Of a stretch of 53,509 nt of DNA, positions 8,781 to 17,079 are shown piece by piece (positions within the stretch are counted from its first letter, which is position 1; the number at the start of each line of letters is the position of its first letter). The stretch covers positions 1 through 53,509 of the IMG/VR virus record IMGVR_UViG_3300028045_000002. The stretch is one strand, 5' to 3'. The position numbers and the translations under genes were made by a program. The notes beneath the pieces are model-generated. The model saw only the letters and a program-made list of their open reading frames with translations, was not told the DNA's origin and searched no databases. Source of the DNA: a virus.

Positions 8781-10475
8781 CTAAGTAACGTCAGCAGTCA
8801 ACATCAAGGTACCACAGGTCTGCTCGTACATCATCTTGAGCCCAAGCTCAGTGATGGCGTACTCGGCCAGACCGTCCTCATCATTGTCCTGAGCACCAGA
8901 AATGACCTTGGTGTCACGACCCGGAAGAGGTTTCAGTTCCATCTGAGCCATGTCCAGAATCACAGCGTGATTTTCATACTCACCACGGAGGGTGGGTGTC
9001 GGAATCACGTTGAGGACACCGAACGGGCTCTGGAAGCGCCTGATGGCGATACCAGCGGTAGCGTCAGAGCCGGGGAGATATTGCATACTCCAGCCCTGAG
9101 TCATGGTGTTGCCACTGCCACCGTCATTGATTCCACCCATCAAGCCACTGTACCGAGTGAATGCCCCGAGCCACTTCTGCGAGACGAACATGGTTTTGCT
9201 CGCCTTGCCCTGCACCTGATCCTCGAAGATCATTTCGCAGGCATCGGTAAGGTCACCGTAGAAGTTGTTGAGATCGGGACGAACCCTCAGCGAGTTGTTC
9301 GCATGAGTGGTAGCGGCAAGGTTGAGCCTGTCAACATTGTAGGTCCGGATGAACCCAATGTCCTGCTCGCCAGCATTGGTTGTACCAGAGCCACTGACAC
9401 CAACGCCCAGCCCACGAGTAGAACGCTTGGGACTCTCACCAGTCCAAGTATCACGTTCACCGTTGGTGAACAGGATCTTCTCTATGTCAATCTTGTGCTT
9501 GATCAGCCCACGATTGCGAACCCGAGCCAGTTCATCCCCACCGACATACTGAGTAGCTATGGCAGTGTTGGTAATTGACCAAGGGGTCTTCATGATTTGA
9601 GTCTGGTTCCAGTCAGTCCGAACGCCCTTGCGGGATTCCTCAGGAAGCTTACTACCCTCGTAGTGACCCTTCTGGAGAAGCATGGGAGTGTAGGCAGTGA
9701 CGTAGACATCGAATGTGGCGCTTGCATCCAAGGCATAGTCCGTACCCGGATCAACCCACATCGTAGCGGTCAGGGTGTCATCAATGATGATGGCCTCATC
9801 AATGTTTATCCCATAATCTGACCAAGAGTCAGCCATTGACGGAGTCCAAGAGGCATCTCCACCAGCGGTGTCCTGACCAAGCATCAAGATATGGCCACTG
9901 ATAGGATCAGTACCATTGCCAGCAACCGTATCTGTCGGGTCAATCGTCCGCCATTTGCCGACATTGTTAACGCCAAACTTCTCAGGAATGACGTACATCG
10001 TGTCATTGCCAGAGGTGCCGCCAACCTTCACAATCTTCAAGAGATTGCAATTGACATCAGTCATGGCAGTACCGGCAACATCCTCGCCAATGTAAGCAGC
10101 AGCTCTTTCGAGAATCGTGCCGACAGCGGTAGGCTGGTACGGAGAAGCTTCAAAAGCCTGAGCATCGCTCGGACTCTTCAGCTGCAACCAGCACAAAACA
10201 TCAGCCGCTTCATCAGTAATGAAGTGATACTCGGCAGTGAAGTGACGCATGACGAAGTACTCGTCTTCCATCCACTCAAACCGAGGCTGCTTGGCGTTGA
10301 CTTTCGCCAGTTGTCCAAGCAGGACATAAAAAGGGGCATCCGTGGGAGAGAGCATGTGAATCTTGTCAGCCATGTCGAGCACGACACGCTTATCGTAGAC
10401 ACCACCAGTTCCCTCGCCAGGATAAAACCCAGAGCCATAGCGACCTGTAGGGTCGCTTCCAGACAATCCGCTCAT
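8781..10475 (-). CDS. Major capsid protein, SU10/DUF5309-like HK97 fold, 564 aa
   Basis: The region VYDKRVVLDMADKIHMLSPT, DAPFYVLLGQL and FEWMEDEY near residues 27-72 matches the N-terminal signature of the SU10/DUF5309 capsid family (D-I-x-LL-P-D-P-F ... W-x-D). The central segment NTAIATQYVGGDELARVRNR and HKIDIEKILFTNGERD, and later KTMFVSQKWLGAFTRYSGLM, fit the spine helix and peripheral domain of that family. At 564 residues it is longer than the usual 320-400; an insertion around residues 130-260 (MYVIPEKFGVNNV, TDYALDASATFDVYVTAYTP) looks like an extra beta-rich domain that may decorate the capsid surface. It sits directly after the scaffold gene. AGGAG lies nine bases before ATG. Confidence 0.88.
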   Translation of the reverse strand: MSGLSGSDPTGRYGSGFYPGEGTGGVYDKRVVLDMADKIHMLSPTDAPFYVLLGQLAKVNAKQPRFEWMEDEYFVMRHFTAEYHFITDEAADVLCWLQLKSPSDAQAFEASPYQPTAVGTILERAAAYIGEDVAGTAMTDVNCNLLKIVKVGGTSGNDTMYVIPEKFGVNNVGKWRTIDPTDTVAGNGTDPISGHILMLGQDTAGGDASWTPSMADSWSDYGINIDEAIIIDDTLTATMWVDPGTDYALDASATFDVYVTAYTPMLLQKGHYEGSKLPEESRKGVRTDWNQTQIMKTPWSITNTAIATQYVGGDELARVRNRGLIKHKIDIEKILFTNGERDTWTGESPKRSTRGLGVGVSGSGTTNAGEQDIGFIRTYNVDRLNLAATTHANNSLRVRPDLNNFYGDLTDACEMIFEDQVQGKASKTMFVSQKWLGAFTRYSGLMGGINDGGSGNTMTQGWSMQYLPGSDATAGIAIRRFQSPFGVLNVIPTPTLRGEYENHAVILDMAQMELKPLPGRDTKVISGAQDNDEDGLAEYAITELGLKMMYEQTCGTLMLTADVT

Positions 10476-10491
10476 TTTCAGGTTCTCCTAA

Positions 10492-11409
10492 CTAAAACCC
10501 GAGTTCGGTCGCCAGCTGTTTCTTCCTGCCAATTGCCACGATGTCATCAGCCATAGCTTCCTCAAGAGATTGATCAACCTCAACGTGGCCAGCTACGGTT
10601 CCAAGAGATGGAGTCATATTTTGGACTCGCTCCACTTGATCGACAACCTCAGTTCTGCCACGGTTTTCAGCCGCAGCTTCACCAAGACCCCGGTTCACAC
10701 CAGAGTAGATGTCCATCAGTGTCACCTGCCCGCTCTTGACCTTCTCGTAAAACTCCTTCAGGGCTTCATCTGAAACATCGGGGTATTGCTTTCTAACCTG
10801 AGCTTCGAACTCGGCTACTTCTTGCTGTTGGTTTTGCTCTCGCTGGACATCGTCTTTGGCGGATTGAACTGCCTTCTGCACTTCTTGCTGAATCATATTC
10901 GAAAGCTGATTGGGACTGAGGGTGAGATTACCTGTCGGGTCTCCGTCCTCATCCACCTCACGCCGCATATCCGGCGTTTGCTCTTTGCTGTAAAAGTTCA
11001 CGATGTGCTTTCTCAGTTCAGGGTTGCCATCAACTGCCTTTAAGAGCGTTTCATACTTCCCAGCCAACTCAACCGCAGGCTTTGCACTGCTCAGATTCTG
11101 CTGGGCTGTACCAAGAGCCGATTCAGACGCTTGGTAAGCTTTCTCCAGATCCTGAACAGTGTCAAACTTGCCTAAGATTTTCTCCGCAGGCTTGGGTTTT
11201 GGAGCGTCTACTCCCTTTGACGATTTCGGAGCAAGCTTCGAATCGTCCATTTCGTTACCGGCCTCAGCGAGGTTGCGGTCACGTTGCGCTATCACATCAG
11301 GCATGCTGCGCCTGAGATACTCTTCAGTGGCACTGACTCGAGGTTTATCCCCAGTCAAGACCTCTCTTGTGTCCGGGCCTTTCTCAAGGTTGCCGTCTTT
11401 GTCGCTCAT
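10492..11409 (-). CDS. Capsid scaffolding protein, 305 aa
   Basis: It has the position (between portal and capsid) and composition of a scaffold: hydrophilic, strongly charged, no recognisable enzyme motif, rich in Q, E and K, and mostly helical. Residues about 170-215 (NMIQQEVQKAVQSAKDDVQR and a QNQQQ run) are predicted coiled coil. The final third has PSLGTVAGHVEVDQSLEEAM and a basic end (AIGRKKQLATELGF), similar to the C-terminal capsid-binding hook of scaffolds. The N-terminal third is proline- and lysine-rich and probably disordered. There is no sign of a fused protease. It starts 4 bp after the portal stop, so expression should be coupled to the portal. Confidence 0.8.
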   Translation of the reverse strand: MSDKDGNLEKGPDTREVLTGDKPRVSATEEYLRRSMPDVIAQRDRNLAEAGNEMDDSKLAPKSSKGVDAPKPKPAEKILGKFDTVQDLEKAYQASESALGTAQQNLSSAKPAVELAGKYETLLKAVDGNPELRKHIVNFYSKEQTPDMRREVDEDGDPTGNLTLSPNQLSNMIQQEVQKAVQSAKDDVQREQNQQQEVAEFEAQVRKQYPDVSDEALKEFYEKVKSGQVTLMDIYSGVNRGLGEAAAENRGRTEVVDQVERVQNMTPSLGTVAGHVEVDQSLEEAMADDIVAIGRKKQLATELGF

Positions 11410-11412
11410 ACT

Positions 11413-13452
11413 CTACTCCTTGCCGGTCCCTTTGCTGGGATTGCGGCTACTTGATTGCTTCTCTTTAAAAGCAACCTTCTCCTCACGCCGGTCAAGCTCC
11501 ATAGTTTTTCTATGGGTGTCCTTTGCGAGGTCCATCATACCCCTTATCAGCTTCTGTTCAGCTGCGGTCTCAATGAACTCGGCCTCTTCAAGGTTGCGAT
11601 ATTGATCCGCCTCTGACTTAATCCGCATCTGCACGTTTCCACGCATAAGGGTTTGCTGGATTCCTTCCATCCGCTTGAGCTGCTCATTCGCTGATTCCAA
11701 GGCCTGCCTGAGTTGAGCGTTTTCGCCCATCCTCTCGATAAGGTCCGACCTATTCGGAATATCTAGCTGCTCAAGAACTGCTTGACGATCTATCAGCTGC
11801 ATCCTGTAGAGTTCAAGGAAGTGCTGCTGCATTGCCGTCCTGTTGGTCGGGGCCAGTTTCCCCGACCGGATGGTAACATCGTAACGTCTATGACCAAGAG
11901 TGTTGTTATACACCATGCCTCCAGCAGGGCTTACCCCGGAAGGCTGATTCAGCATGACCGTTTTGACTGACCCTTCATCGCCAGTGATCCGGATCATCTT
12001 TTGAATCCGATAAACATCTCTTGAATAGTCTATGATGAGCCTGCCGACATTCTGCTTGGCCGCACTGAGCATCGTGAATGAAGAGTGGAGCCTTCTGGCC
12101 CCGTACTCCTCAATAGCCATTGTGGCCGCAAACGTCTCAGGCGCTCCAGAAGAGTCCCCCTGCGCCAGAGGGAAGATCCCGGTAGCATATTCGACATCGT
12201 GCTTCGCCTCCGTCTCCAAGGCATAGAGAGCGTTTGGCATCGCCGGAGGGAACACGGGTGTCGGCTTCTCAAATCCAAGCTTGTAGGGCAGCCTCTGTCC
12301 AGAGATCGCACTTGCCCTGTCCCACAGTCTCGGGTCAACAGCGCCCTCCTCGTGCAACCACTTGGAGTTGGCAGTATTGGTGGCATGGGAGATCATTAGC
12401 TGTCTGCGCTTATTGATCTCGTCCTGAATGCCCTTGATGTATCTGACATCACCCATCGGGAACGGTGTTCCTGTCCATACATTTGGAACAGGAACGATCG
12501 GGTAGATGTTGGTATTTAGGATCTCACTGGAGATGGAGGTGTCATTACCGGCAGAGGTGTGCTTCAGGATCTTGGTCTTGAACACCTTGGTCGTCTGAAA
12601 GTCGGGCCGATCCTTATAAGTCGAAGAATATTCCTCAGCTGTAACAACGGCGTGGGTTCCAAGGATGTGGTTCCTCACAATGTAGTGGGGCAGCTTAACC
12701 TTGGAGTATCTCTCAATTATCCTGACCAGAAGATTGTCGTCTTCGCTGTTGGTGATCCATCCATCGTACATTGACAGCTCACCGGGAGTCTGAACGCTCT
12801 CAGCCGAATGGTTGCCACTGGTCTCGTAGTCCTCTGTGTGGCAAAGCTCGCCAGCAGCCTTGGTCAGCGCTGCCGCATGTCTCGGGTAGAGCCTTTTTGC
12901 GAGACCAAGCTTGATGATCTGGCTGACAACGATGTGCGTTGCGTCAGAGTAGTCTGGCTTTCTTGCGGCTGGGTCCACATAGACAATGTCTGGAGGGAGT
13001 GCCGCAACCTTAACCTCGCCACGACCATCGTCCTCTTCACGATCAACGTGAACGTGGTAGTAGCCCACACCTCTAACAACATGATCACGCTTGACCTCCA
13101 TCTCGACTAGCTCGAAATCAGAGTTCTGAAGCACGTATTCGATGACATCCGAATAGAGATCCGCTGTCACGTTGTCGTCAACATCAATCGGGACGGCCCG
13201 AATAACTGGTTTGTGAACGCTGAGCTGTGCCAGCTTCTGCTGACAGGCGGGGAAGACCCTGTTGATTACAAGTGGAGCCGCACCTTTCTGGCGAAGCTCC
13301 TTCTCCTGCTTGGCTGTCCACTGCTTTCCAAGGAAGTAGTCCATGTCTTCAGAAGACTGTGAGGACCAAGTAGACCTTGAAGCCCTGAATGACTCGTACA
13401 CCTCACGATTCTTCATCGCTGGGGTGACTGTGCCTTTTTTGGCTTGGCTCAT
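11413..13452 (-). CDS. Portal protein, podoviral type, 679 aa
   Basis: I place the start at ATG 13452, which overlaps the terminase stop as ATGA; the frame is open a little further upstream through a TTG codon. Residues about 15-60 (YESFRASRSTWSSQSSEDMD, YFLGKQWTAKQEKELRQKG, APLVINRVFPACQQKLAQLS) match the wing/clip start of P22-like portals. The segment HVVRGVGYYHVHVDREED and the PPDIVYVDPAARKPDYSDA motif are characteristic. The C-terminal 120 residues form long charged helices (ENAQLRQALESANEQLKRME), the barrel/crown region. Length is in the usual range (600-750). It forms the twelve-part DNA channel at the capsid vertex and docks the terminase and the adaptors encoded downstream. Confidence 0.88.
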   Translation of the reverse strand: MSQAKKGTVTPAMKNREVYESFRASRSTWSSQSSEDMDYFLGKQWTAKQEKELRQKGAAPLVINRVFPACQQKLAQLSVHKPVIRAVPIDVDDNVTADLYSDVIEYVLQNSDFELVEMEVKRDHVVRGVGYYHVHVDREEDDGRGEVKVAALPPDIVYVDPAARKPDYSDATHIVVSQIIKLGLAKRLYPRHAAALTKAAGELCHTEDYETSGNHSAESVQTPGELSMYDGWITNSEDDNLLVRIIERYSKVKLPHYIVRNHILGTHAVVTAEEYSSTYKDRPDFQTTKVFKTKILKHTSAGNDTSISSEILNTNIYPIVPVPNVWTGTPFPMGDVRYIKGIQDEINKRRQLMISHATNTANSKWLHEEGAVDPRLWDRASAISGQRLPYKLGFEKPTPVFPPAMPNALYALETEAKHDVEYATGIFPLAQGDSSGAPETFAATMAIEEYGARRLHSSFTMLSAAKQNVGRLIIDYSRDVYRIQKMIRITGDEGSVKTVMLNQPSGVSPAGGMVYNNTLGHRRYDVTIRSGKLAPTNRTAMQQHFLELYRMQLIDRQAVLEQLDIPNRSDLIERMGENAQLRQALESANEQLKRMEGIQQTLMRGNVQMRIKSEADQYRNLEEAEFIETAAEQKLIRGMMDLAKDTHRKTMELDRREEKVAFKEKQSSSRNPSKGTGKE

Positions 13453-14978
13453 AATGACATCCAATCCACCTCTACTTCTTCTTCGTAGAAGTCCTCAAAA
13501 TCATCAACACTCCCCATCGCACACTCAAGAGCATTTTCGATGCAATTGTGAAGAGCATCAAGCGTATCGTCGTTCTTGCCTTTAGGGTAGGCAAGCAGCT
13601 CAGCTTCAAGCTGACTCTGATTCTCTTTAAGGTGAACCTGATGCGCCCTGAAGTACGGCTGCATTCCAGCGATCCTAATATTCTTCGCCACCCGTGGCTT
13701 AACCTCAAAGATGGGGAAGTAGATATTCTTCCTGATCATCTCTTTGCGGGCAAAGATGGCAAGGGCCTCCTGATATGCCGTAGTCTCGACTATAAACCTG
13801 AGAGGCTTGTACCTGAACTGCATCTGGAACATTTCCTTGATAACCCGATCGGGCTCACCCCGAAACCTTAGATAGTCCCCAACGAAGAACCTACCGTCCG
13901 AAGCAACGCCAACTGGCATAATACAGTTAAAGTCTCCACGAGAAGATATCGCAGGATCTATCCCTACGAAGATATTAACAGGTATAATAGATGTTGAGCC
14001 GTCATCGTTGTTGATGAAGGCTACGGAATGCCCATCCTTTACGCCCAACCTGCCTGACCAGAACCTGAAGTCCTCCCTGAGGAACAGTTGCTCCTCTGGA
14101 TTGGAAGGCATGTTCCGGTATTCTTGGTAATACATATGGACCAGCCCACGGCGGCGATATGATTCCTTAATCGCCATGAGCTGGTCCCATGATTTGTTCT
14201 CCGGCCACAGGGGTATCTTGTTGTCGGAATCCATCTCGCAGTCATACCTTAGCGTCTTATATGTGGGGTCAGCCTCCACATCTTGAAGCCACGTATCATT
14301 GTGTATCACGGTTCCGATAGCAGTAAGAATACCATCATGGGCCAGAGAAGGCTCTACGGCTCCAGATACCCAGTCCTTGTTTCTGGAGCGGTTGTCGTGA
14401 GTGAGAGAGTTGCCCTCACTTTCAAAGTCATCAAGAATGATGTCGGTTGGGCGGGTGTGGCGGAAGATCATCCCACGGACCTTCTGCCTTGTTCCAACAG
14501 CCTTTATCCTCACTCCATTGGAAGTGACGATATCATCAGCACCCCAAGGCTCACCCTTCAGGTCACCAAAGTAATACCGGAGGCGGGCGTTCTCCTCGAT
14601 CTCCATCTTGATATCGGAGAGAAAGTTGATCGCCTGATCCTGAGACTCTGAGACGATCACGATAAAGCGAGGGTCATCATCTGGGTGTTTGGTAATGATT
14701 TTCCACATGGGATAAAAAAACGAGGTCAGCGTTGATTTTGCGTGACCTCGTGGAGCCTTGATGGCTCGCCTCTTCTTGCTATTGTCTTGCAGGAGGGCGT
14801 AGATCTCCTCGTGGAAATCAGGAATCCTGAGTTTCGCCGCTTTCGGGAACAGGGCTTTCGCCATAAACGGAATCGACTTGGCCATCCGCACTCTCATCTG
14901 AGAGCGCTTCCGGTTCTCGTCCGTCTGCTGAATCATCTGGCTGGTGTGAACTTGCTGTGCTGTCTGCAACTTCTGCAC
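13449..14978 (-). CDS. terL: Terminase large subunit, ATPase and nuclease, 509 aa (start uncertain)
   Basis: Walker A is APRGHAKST near residues 79-87 and Walker B is DIILDDFE near 168-175, followed by a motif III-like GILTAIGTVIHNDTW. The C-terminal RNase-H-like nuclease has FVGIDPAIS (first acid), FIVETTAYQEAL (second) and NDDTLDALHN (third). It translocates DNA into the prohead and cuts it. The frame is open from GTG 14978, but that start lies 161 bp inside the small-terminase gene and lacks a well-spaced ribosome site. ATG 14897 (GGAAG nine bases upstream) or ATG 14885 are better starts and would give about 480 residues, the usual family length. The gene ends in an ATGA overlap with the portal. 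Confidence 0.93.
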   Translation of the reverse strand: MQKLQTAQQVHTSQMIQQTDENRKRSQMRVRMAKSIPFMAKALFPKAAKLRIPDFHEEIYALLQDNSKKRRAIKAPRGHAKSTLTSFFYPMWKIITKHPDDDPRFIVIVSESQDQAINFLSDIKMEIEENARLRYYFGDLKGEPWGADDIVTSNGVRIKAVGTRQKVRGMIFRHTRPTDIILDDFESEGNSLTHDNRSRNKDWVSGAVEPSLAHDGILTAIGTVIHNDTWLQDVEADPTYKTLRYDCEMDSDNKIPLWPENKSWDQLMAIKESYRRRGLVHMYYQEYRNMPSNPEEQLFLREDFRFWSGRLGVKDGHSVAFINNDDGSTSIIPVNIFVGIDPAISSRGDFNCIMPVGVASDGRFFVGDYLRFRGEPDRVIKEMFQMQFRYKPLRFIVETTAYQEALAIFARKEMIRKNIYFPIFEVKPRVAKNIRIAGMQPYFRAHQVHLKENQSQLEAELLAYPKGKNDDTLDALHNCIENALECAMGSVDDFEDFYEEEVEVDWMSL

Positions 14979-15798
14979 CTTCTATTAAATTCAGGTCTAT
15001 TTCCGCATCTATCTCTTTGATTTCGGCTTCGGTTATTCCTGCACCTAACATTACTACAGCCTTTTCATGCTTGCTGTCAAGCATTTGTAGTATTTTTGCT
15101 AAATTTTCTAAGGCACGAGCCCTTGTCGTCTCATTTACCCCCTCCTCGAAAAGCTCCTTGAACCCTCCGATGACATAGTCCTCGTCCACACCCTGTCTCG
15201 CAGCCAGCTCTCTGATTCTGTCTTTCACGGCTTCCTGCACATTCGCTCTTGCCACGTAGACTGCGGCCCGCTCACCAACGCCCCTCTCGTTCTTGTCCCT
15301 GCCAGAGGCCATAGCATAGGCCAGCTTCTGGTCCCAAGTCCGAGTATAGACTTCAGTGAACAGTCGCTCTCTCTTCGTGAGCTTTCTGTTCGGATCCTTC
15401 CATTGTGGGTATTTCCCGCCGAAGGATGTGCGGTTTTCCCTGACTTCTGTTGTCATCCGGACTCCGGGACTGGTAACAAATGTCCCGGTGGCAATCCTGA
15501 GCCAGTCATAACTGCTTCTGGTTCCGCCCCTTGTGAGGACTTCGACCACCATGTCATCGTCAGTTCTTGCCCAGTCCCCAATTTGGCAGGCTCTCCAAGG
15601 CTTCCACCTGAGGCCAACGTCCTCAGCTTCGCCAATAGTGTAGTAGACATGCTCTACACCATTGACCTCATGCTTAACCACCGCTGCCGTCCACAGTTGC
15701 GATCCTAGAGCCCGGAATGCTCGGGAGGTCAATTCCATCATCCACGGCCAGTATCTCGCTCTCAGAGCAAATGAGCCATTGTCCGTCCAGTTTAGCAT
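14818..15798 (-). CDS. terS: Terminase small subunit with an N-terminal extra domain, 326 aa
   Basis: Residues about 135-230 follow the small-terminase plan: KLTKRERLFTEVYTRTWDQK, LAYAMASG, then VARANVQEAVKDRIRELAAR and a helical FKELFEEGVNETTRARALEN oligomerisation part. Residues 1-110 form a separate domain with RWKPWRACQIGDWARTDDDM and VVEVLTR, a W-DW-TDDG-like pattern I associate with phage terminase neighbourhoods but cannot name. The last 60 residues are acidic and disordered. ATG 15798 has a weak ribosome site; ATG 15456, preceded by GGAG, would give a 212-residue protein of normal small-terminase size, so two products are possible. It recognises packaging sites and feeds DNA to TerL. 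The gene overlaps both neighbours by more than 100 bp. Confidence 0.78.
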   Translation of the reverse strand: MLNWTDNGSFALRARYWPWMMELTSRAFRALGSQLWTAAVVKHEVNGVEHVYYTIGEAEDVGLRWKPWRACQIGDWARTDDDMVVEVLTRGGTRSSYDWLRIATGTFVTSPGVRMTTEVRENRTSFGGKYPQWKDPNRKLTKRERLFTEVYTRTWDQKLAYAMASGRDKNERGVGERAAVYVARANVQEAVKDRIRELAARQGVDEDYVIGGFKELFEEGVNETTRARALENLAKILQMLDSKHEKAVVMLGAGITEAEIKEIDAEIDLNLIEGAEVADSTASSHQPDDSADGREPEALSDESADGQVDSVYGESPVPESGETQDS

Positions 15799-15988
15799 AC
15801 TCTCTGGGGGTCACGATAGCAACATCACCAGCGACAACACGCTTACAGCCCTCTCCAACCGCCTTGACAGTAATCCGGACGTAACTAGAATCCAGCTGCA
15901 TCCCCTCCGGCAGGATCAAGCCTGATGGGGGCTTCGACTCTATCGTTGTCATCGGATCCAACAGCACTGTCGTCCCGAATATCTTCAT
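15674..15988 (-). CDS. GroES-like co-chaperonin, 104 aa
   Basis: Start ATG 15988 has a perfect GGAGG five bases upstream. The sequence tracks GroES along its length: FGTTVLLDPMTTIESKPPSG matches the first strands and the start of the mobile loop, LILPEGMQLDSSYV the loop exit, TVKAVGEGCKRVVAGDVAIV the VLAVGxG...VKVGD motif, and WLICSESEILAVDDG the terminal MSESDILAI strand. The mobile-loop hydrophobic tripeptide would be GLILP. Phage proteins of this fold (T4 gp31, RB49 CocO) cap host GroEL to fold the capsid protein. Here it sits in the packaging/capsid operon ahead of an unusually large capsid protein. The gene lies inside the ends of two neighbours (104 bp with GNAT, 125 bp with TerS). Confidence 0.8.
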   Translation of the reverse strand: MKIFGTTVLLDPMTTIESKPPSGLILPEGMQLDSSYVRITVKAVGEGCKRVVAGDVAIVTPREYAKLDGQWLICSESEILAVDDGIDLPSIPGSRIATVDGSGG

Positions 15989-16559
15989 TGTTCCCTCCGT
16001 ATTGCATTGAAAACATGTCCCTTGTGAGATCCCAGAGCCTGACCTCTTGAGGCTCCCCGCCAATACTCATGTCACCCTTCATCACTCCGATGAAGTGGAA
16101 CCCAAGAGCCTTGAGTATCAGGTTGCTTTTCCTGTTTCCGGGAACATATGCGATAATCTTGTTAACGCCCAGAAAGCCAAAGCAGTATCCAGCCAACTGG
16201 ATCATAAAGCTTCGTTTTCCAGGAGTTAAAATCTTCCCAGACATGACGGGGTCTTGGAATCTTACGATTCTTCGTTGTCGAGCATCAAATCGAGTCCTAC
16301 CAGCAGCAATGACATCAGGCCGAGCCGCAAAGTTCAGGGTTACACTGTCTGGGGGGGAGTAATTCGTCAGCCAGCACATCCCTAAATTTCGAGCCCTCTT
16401 GCCGACCATATCCAATGCGAATATGTAGGCGTTAGAGAGGTTCCCCTCAAGTGTCGCCGGATGGCGAAGCCATCTATCGAGCATCAGGTCACTTGCAGTC
16501 AAGATGCTCTTCATCGTCGCCATATCGGGAAACACTCGGCGCAGCGTCACTTCAGGCAT
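15885..16559 (-). CDS. GNAT-fold N-acetyltransferase-like protein, 224 aa
   Basis: The central region has the GNAT arrangement: a strand NAYIFALDMVGKRARNLGMC, then GKRSFMIQLAGYCFGFLGVN, a strand KIIAYVPGNRKSNLILKALG and FHFIGVMKGDMSIGGEPQEV. The PGNRKSNLILKALGF segment is the motif B region of Acetyltransf_3-like proteins, where N and the following helix help bind acetyl-CoA. The classical Q/RxxGxG/A loop is not obvious, so catalysis is uncertain. Similar GNAT-like proteins occur next to terminase genes in many podoviruses with no known substrate. The acidic tail (residues about 190-224) overlaps the GroES-like gene in another frame. Its ATG overlaps the upstream stop as TGATG. Confidence 0.7.
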   Translation of the reverse strand: MPEVTLRRVFPDMATMKSILTASDLMLDRWLRHPATLEGNLSNAYIFALDMVGKRARNLGMCWLTNYSPPDSVTLNFAARPDVIAAGRTRFDARQRRIVRFQDPVMSGKILTPGKRSFMIQLAGYCFGFLGVNKIIAYVPGNRKSNLILKALGFHFIGVMKGDMSIGGEPQEVRLWDLTRDMFSMQYGGNNEDIRDDSAVGSDDNDRVEAPIRLDPAGGDAAGF

Positions 16560-16861
16560 CAGCCCCCCGGTCTCTGAGGAGGACCACCGGGGATGTCCCG
16601 GCCTCTGATCACTCCGGGCGGTAGGGCTGGCTCAGGAGCTTCAAAAGCGAGTTCTGCCCCTGCCGCATCAGCGTCCGCTTCATCTGCCTCGTAAGTTTCG
16701 AGAAACGTATCACGAGGGATAATGGTGAACCTCCCGTCAACACCGATCGTCAGGAAGTCTCCAGCTTCGCCACCGCCCTTCGACCGGGGTGTCTCAATCA
16801 TCATCGGCTCTTTCAAGACAAAAGCGTTCTCCGCTGTGGGAGTGTGCTTAAACTTCGCCAT
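16559..16861 (-). CDS. Small protein with a phage beta-rich GDFLTI module, 100 aa
   Basis: I use ATG 16861 because GGAG lies upstream; the frame is open further but would overlap the previous gene. Residues about 30-57 read EAGDFLTIGVDGRFTIIPRD and TFLETYEA, a short beta module seen in small phage and mobile-element proteins where a glycine-aspartate start, a DG turn and a final F...YE helix recur. Function is not known to me. The second half is acidic and proline-rich (ADADAAGAELAFEAPEPALP) and probably disordered. It overlaps the GNAT-like gene by 3 bp. Its location among small genes ahead of packaging genes gives no clear role. Confidence 0.68.
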   Translation of the reverse strand: MAKFKHTPTAENAFVLKEPMMIETPRSKGGGEAGDFLTIGVDGRFTIIPRDTFLETYEADEADADAAGAELAFEAPEPALPPGVIRGRDIPGGPPQRPGG

Positions 16862-17078
16862 TCTGGGTCTCCTCTTCCTTCTCGGGGGGTTTTGTCGCTG
16901 CGGGACGGCCACGCTTGACTTCTTCGAAGTCCAGCTTCCAGTTGCCACGCATACCGGCGGCCATCTTGTTGGTAACTACAGCCACATGCTTCTCTTCGCA
17001 CTGAAGTGTGCCAACGGCGTATTCGACATCATTGGCACCGCCATTGTCACGATACATCCTGAACTCCAACTTTTTCAT
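16848..17078 (-). CDS. Unknown small protein, 76 aa
   Basis: Not recognised. ATG 17078 is preceded by GGAGG (AGGAGGGTTAGG). The first half is predicted beta (KKLEFRMYRDNGGANDVEYA), the middle has a CEEKHVAVVTNKMAAGMRGN stretch, and the last 20 residues are charged and disordered (RPAATKPPEKEEETQNGEV). It overlaps the next gene by 14 bp and follows the previous gene by 1 bp, so it belongs to the same tight translational run. The basic end could contact nucleic acid, but nothing specific supports that. Confidence 0.65.
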   Translation of the reverse strand: MKKLEFRMYRDNGGANDVEYAVGTLQCEEKHVAVVTNKMAAGMRGNWKLDFEEVKRGRPAATKPPEKEEETQNGEV

Positions 17079-17079
17079 C

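Noticed and set aside
8544-9578. A 344-codon open frame on the plus strand opposite the capsid and connector genes
   Set aside because: It is antisense to well-supported genes, has no ribosome site, and its product shows no domain; codon bias of the capsid gene on the other strand explains it.
15989-16063. Longer GroES-like protein starting at 16063
   Set aside because: The extra 25 residues do not fit the GroES fold, while ATG 15988 has a perfect GGAGG.
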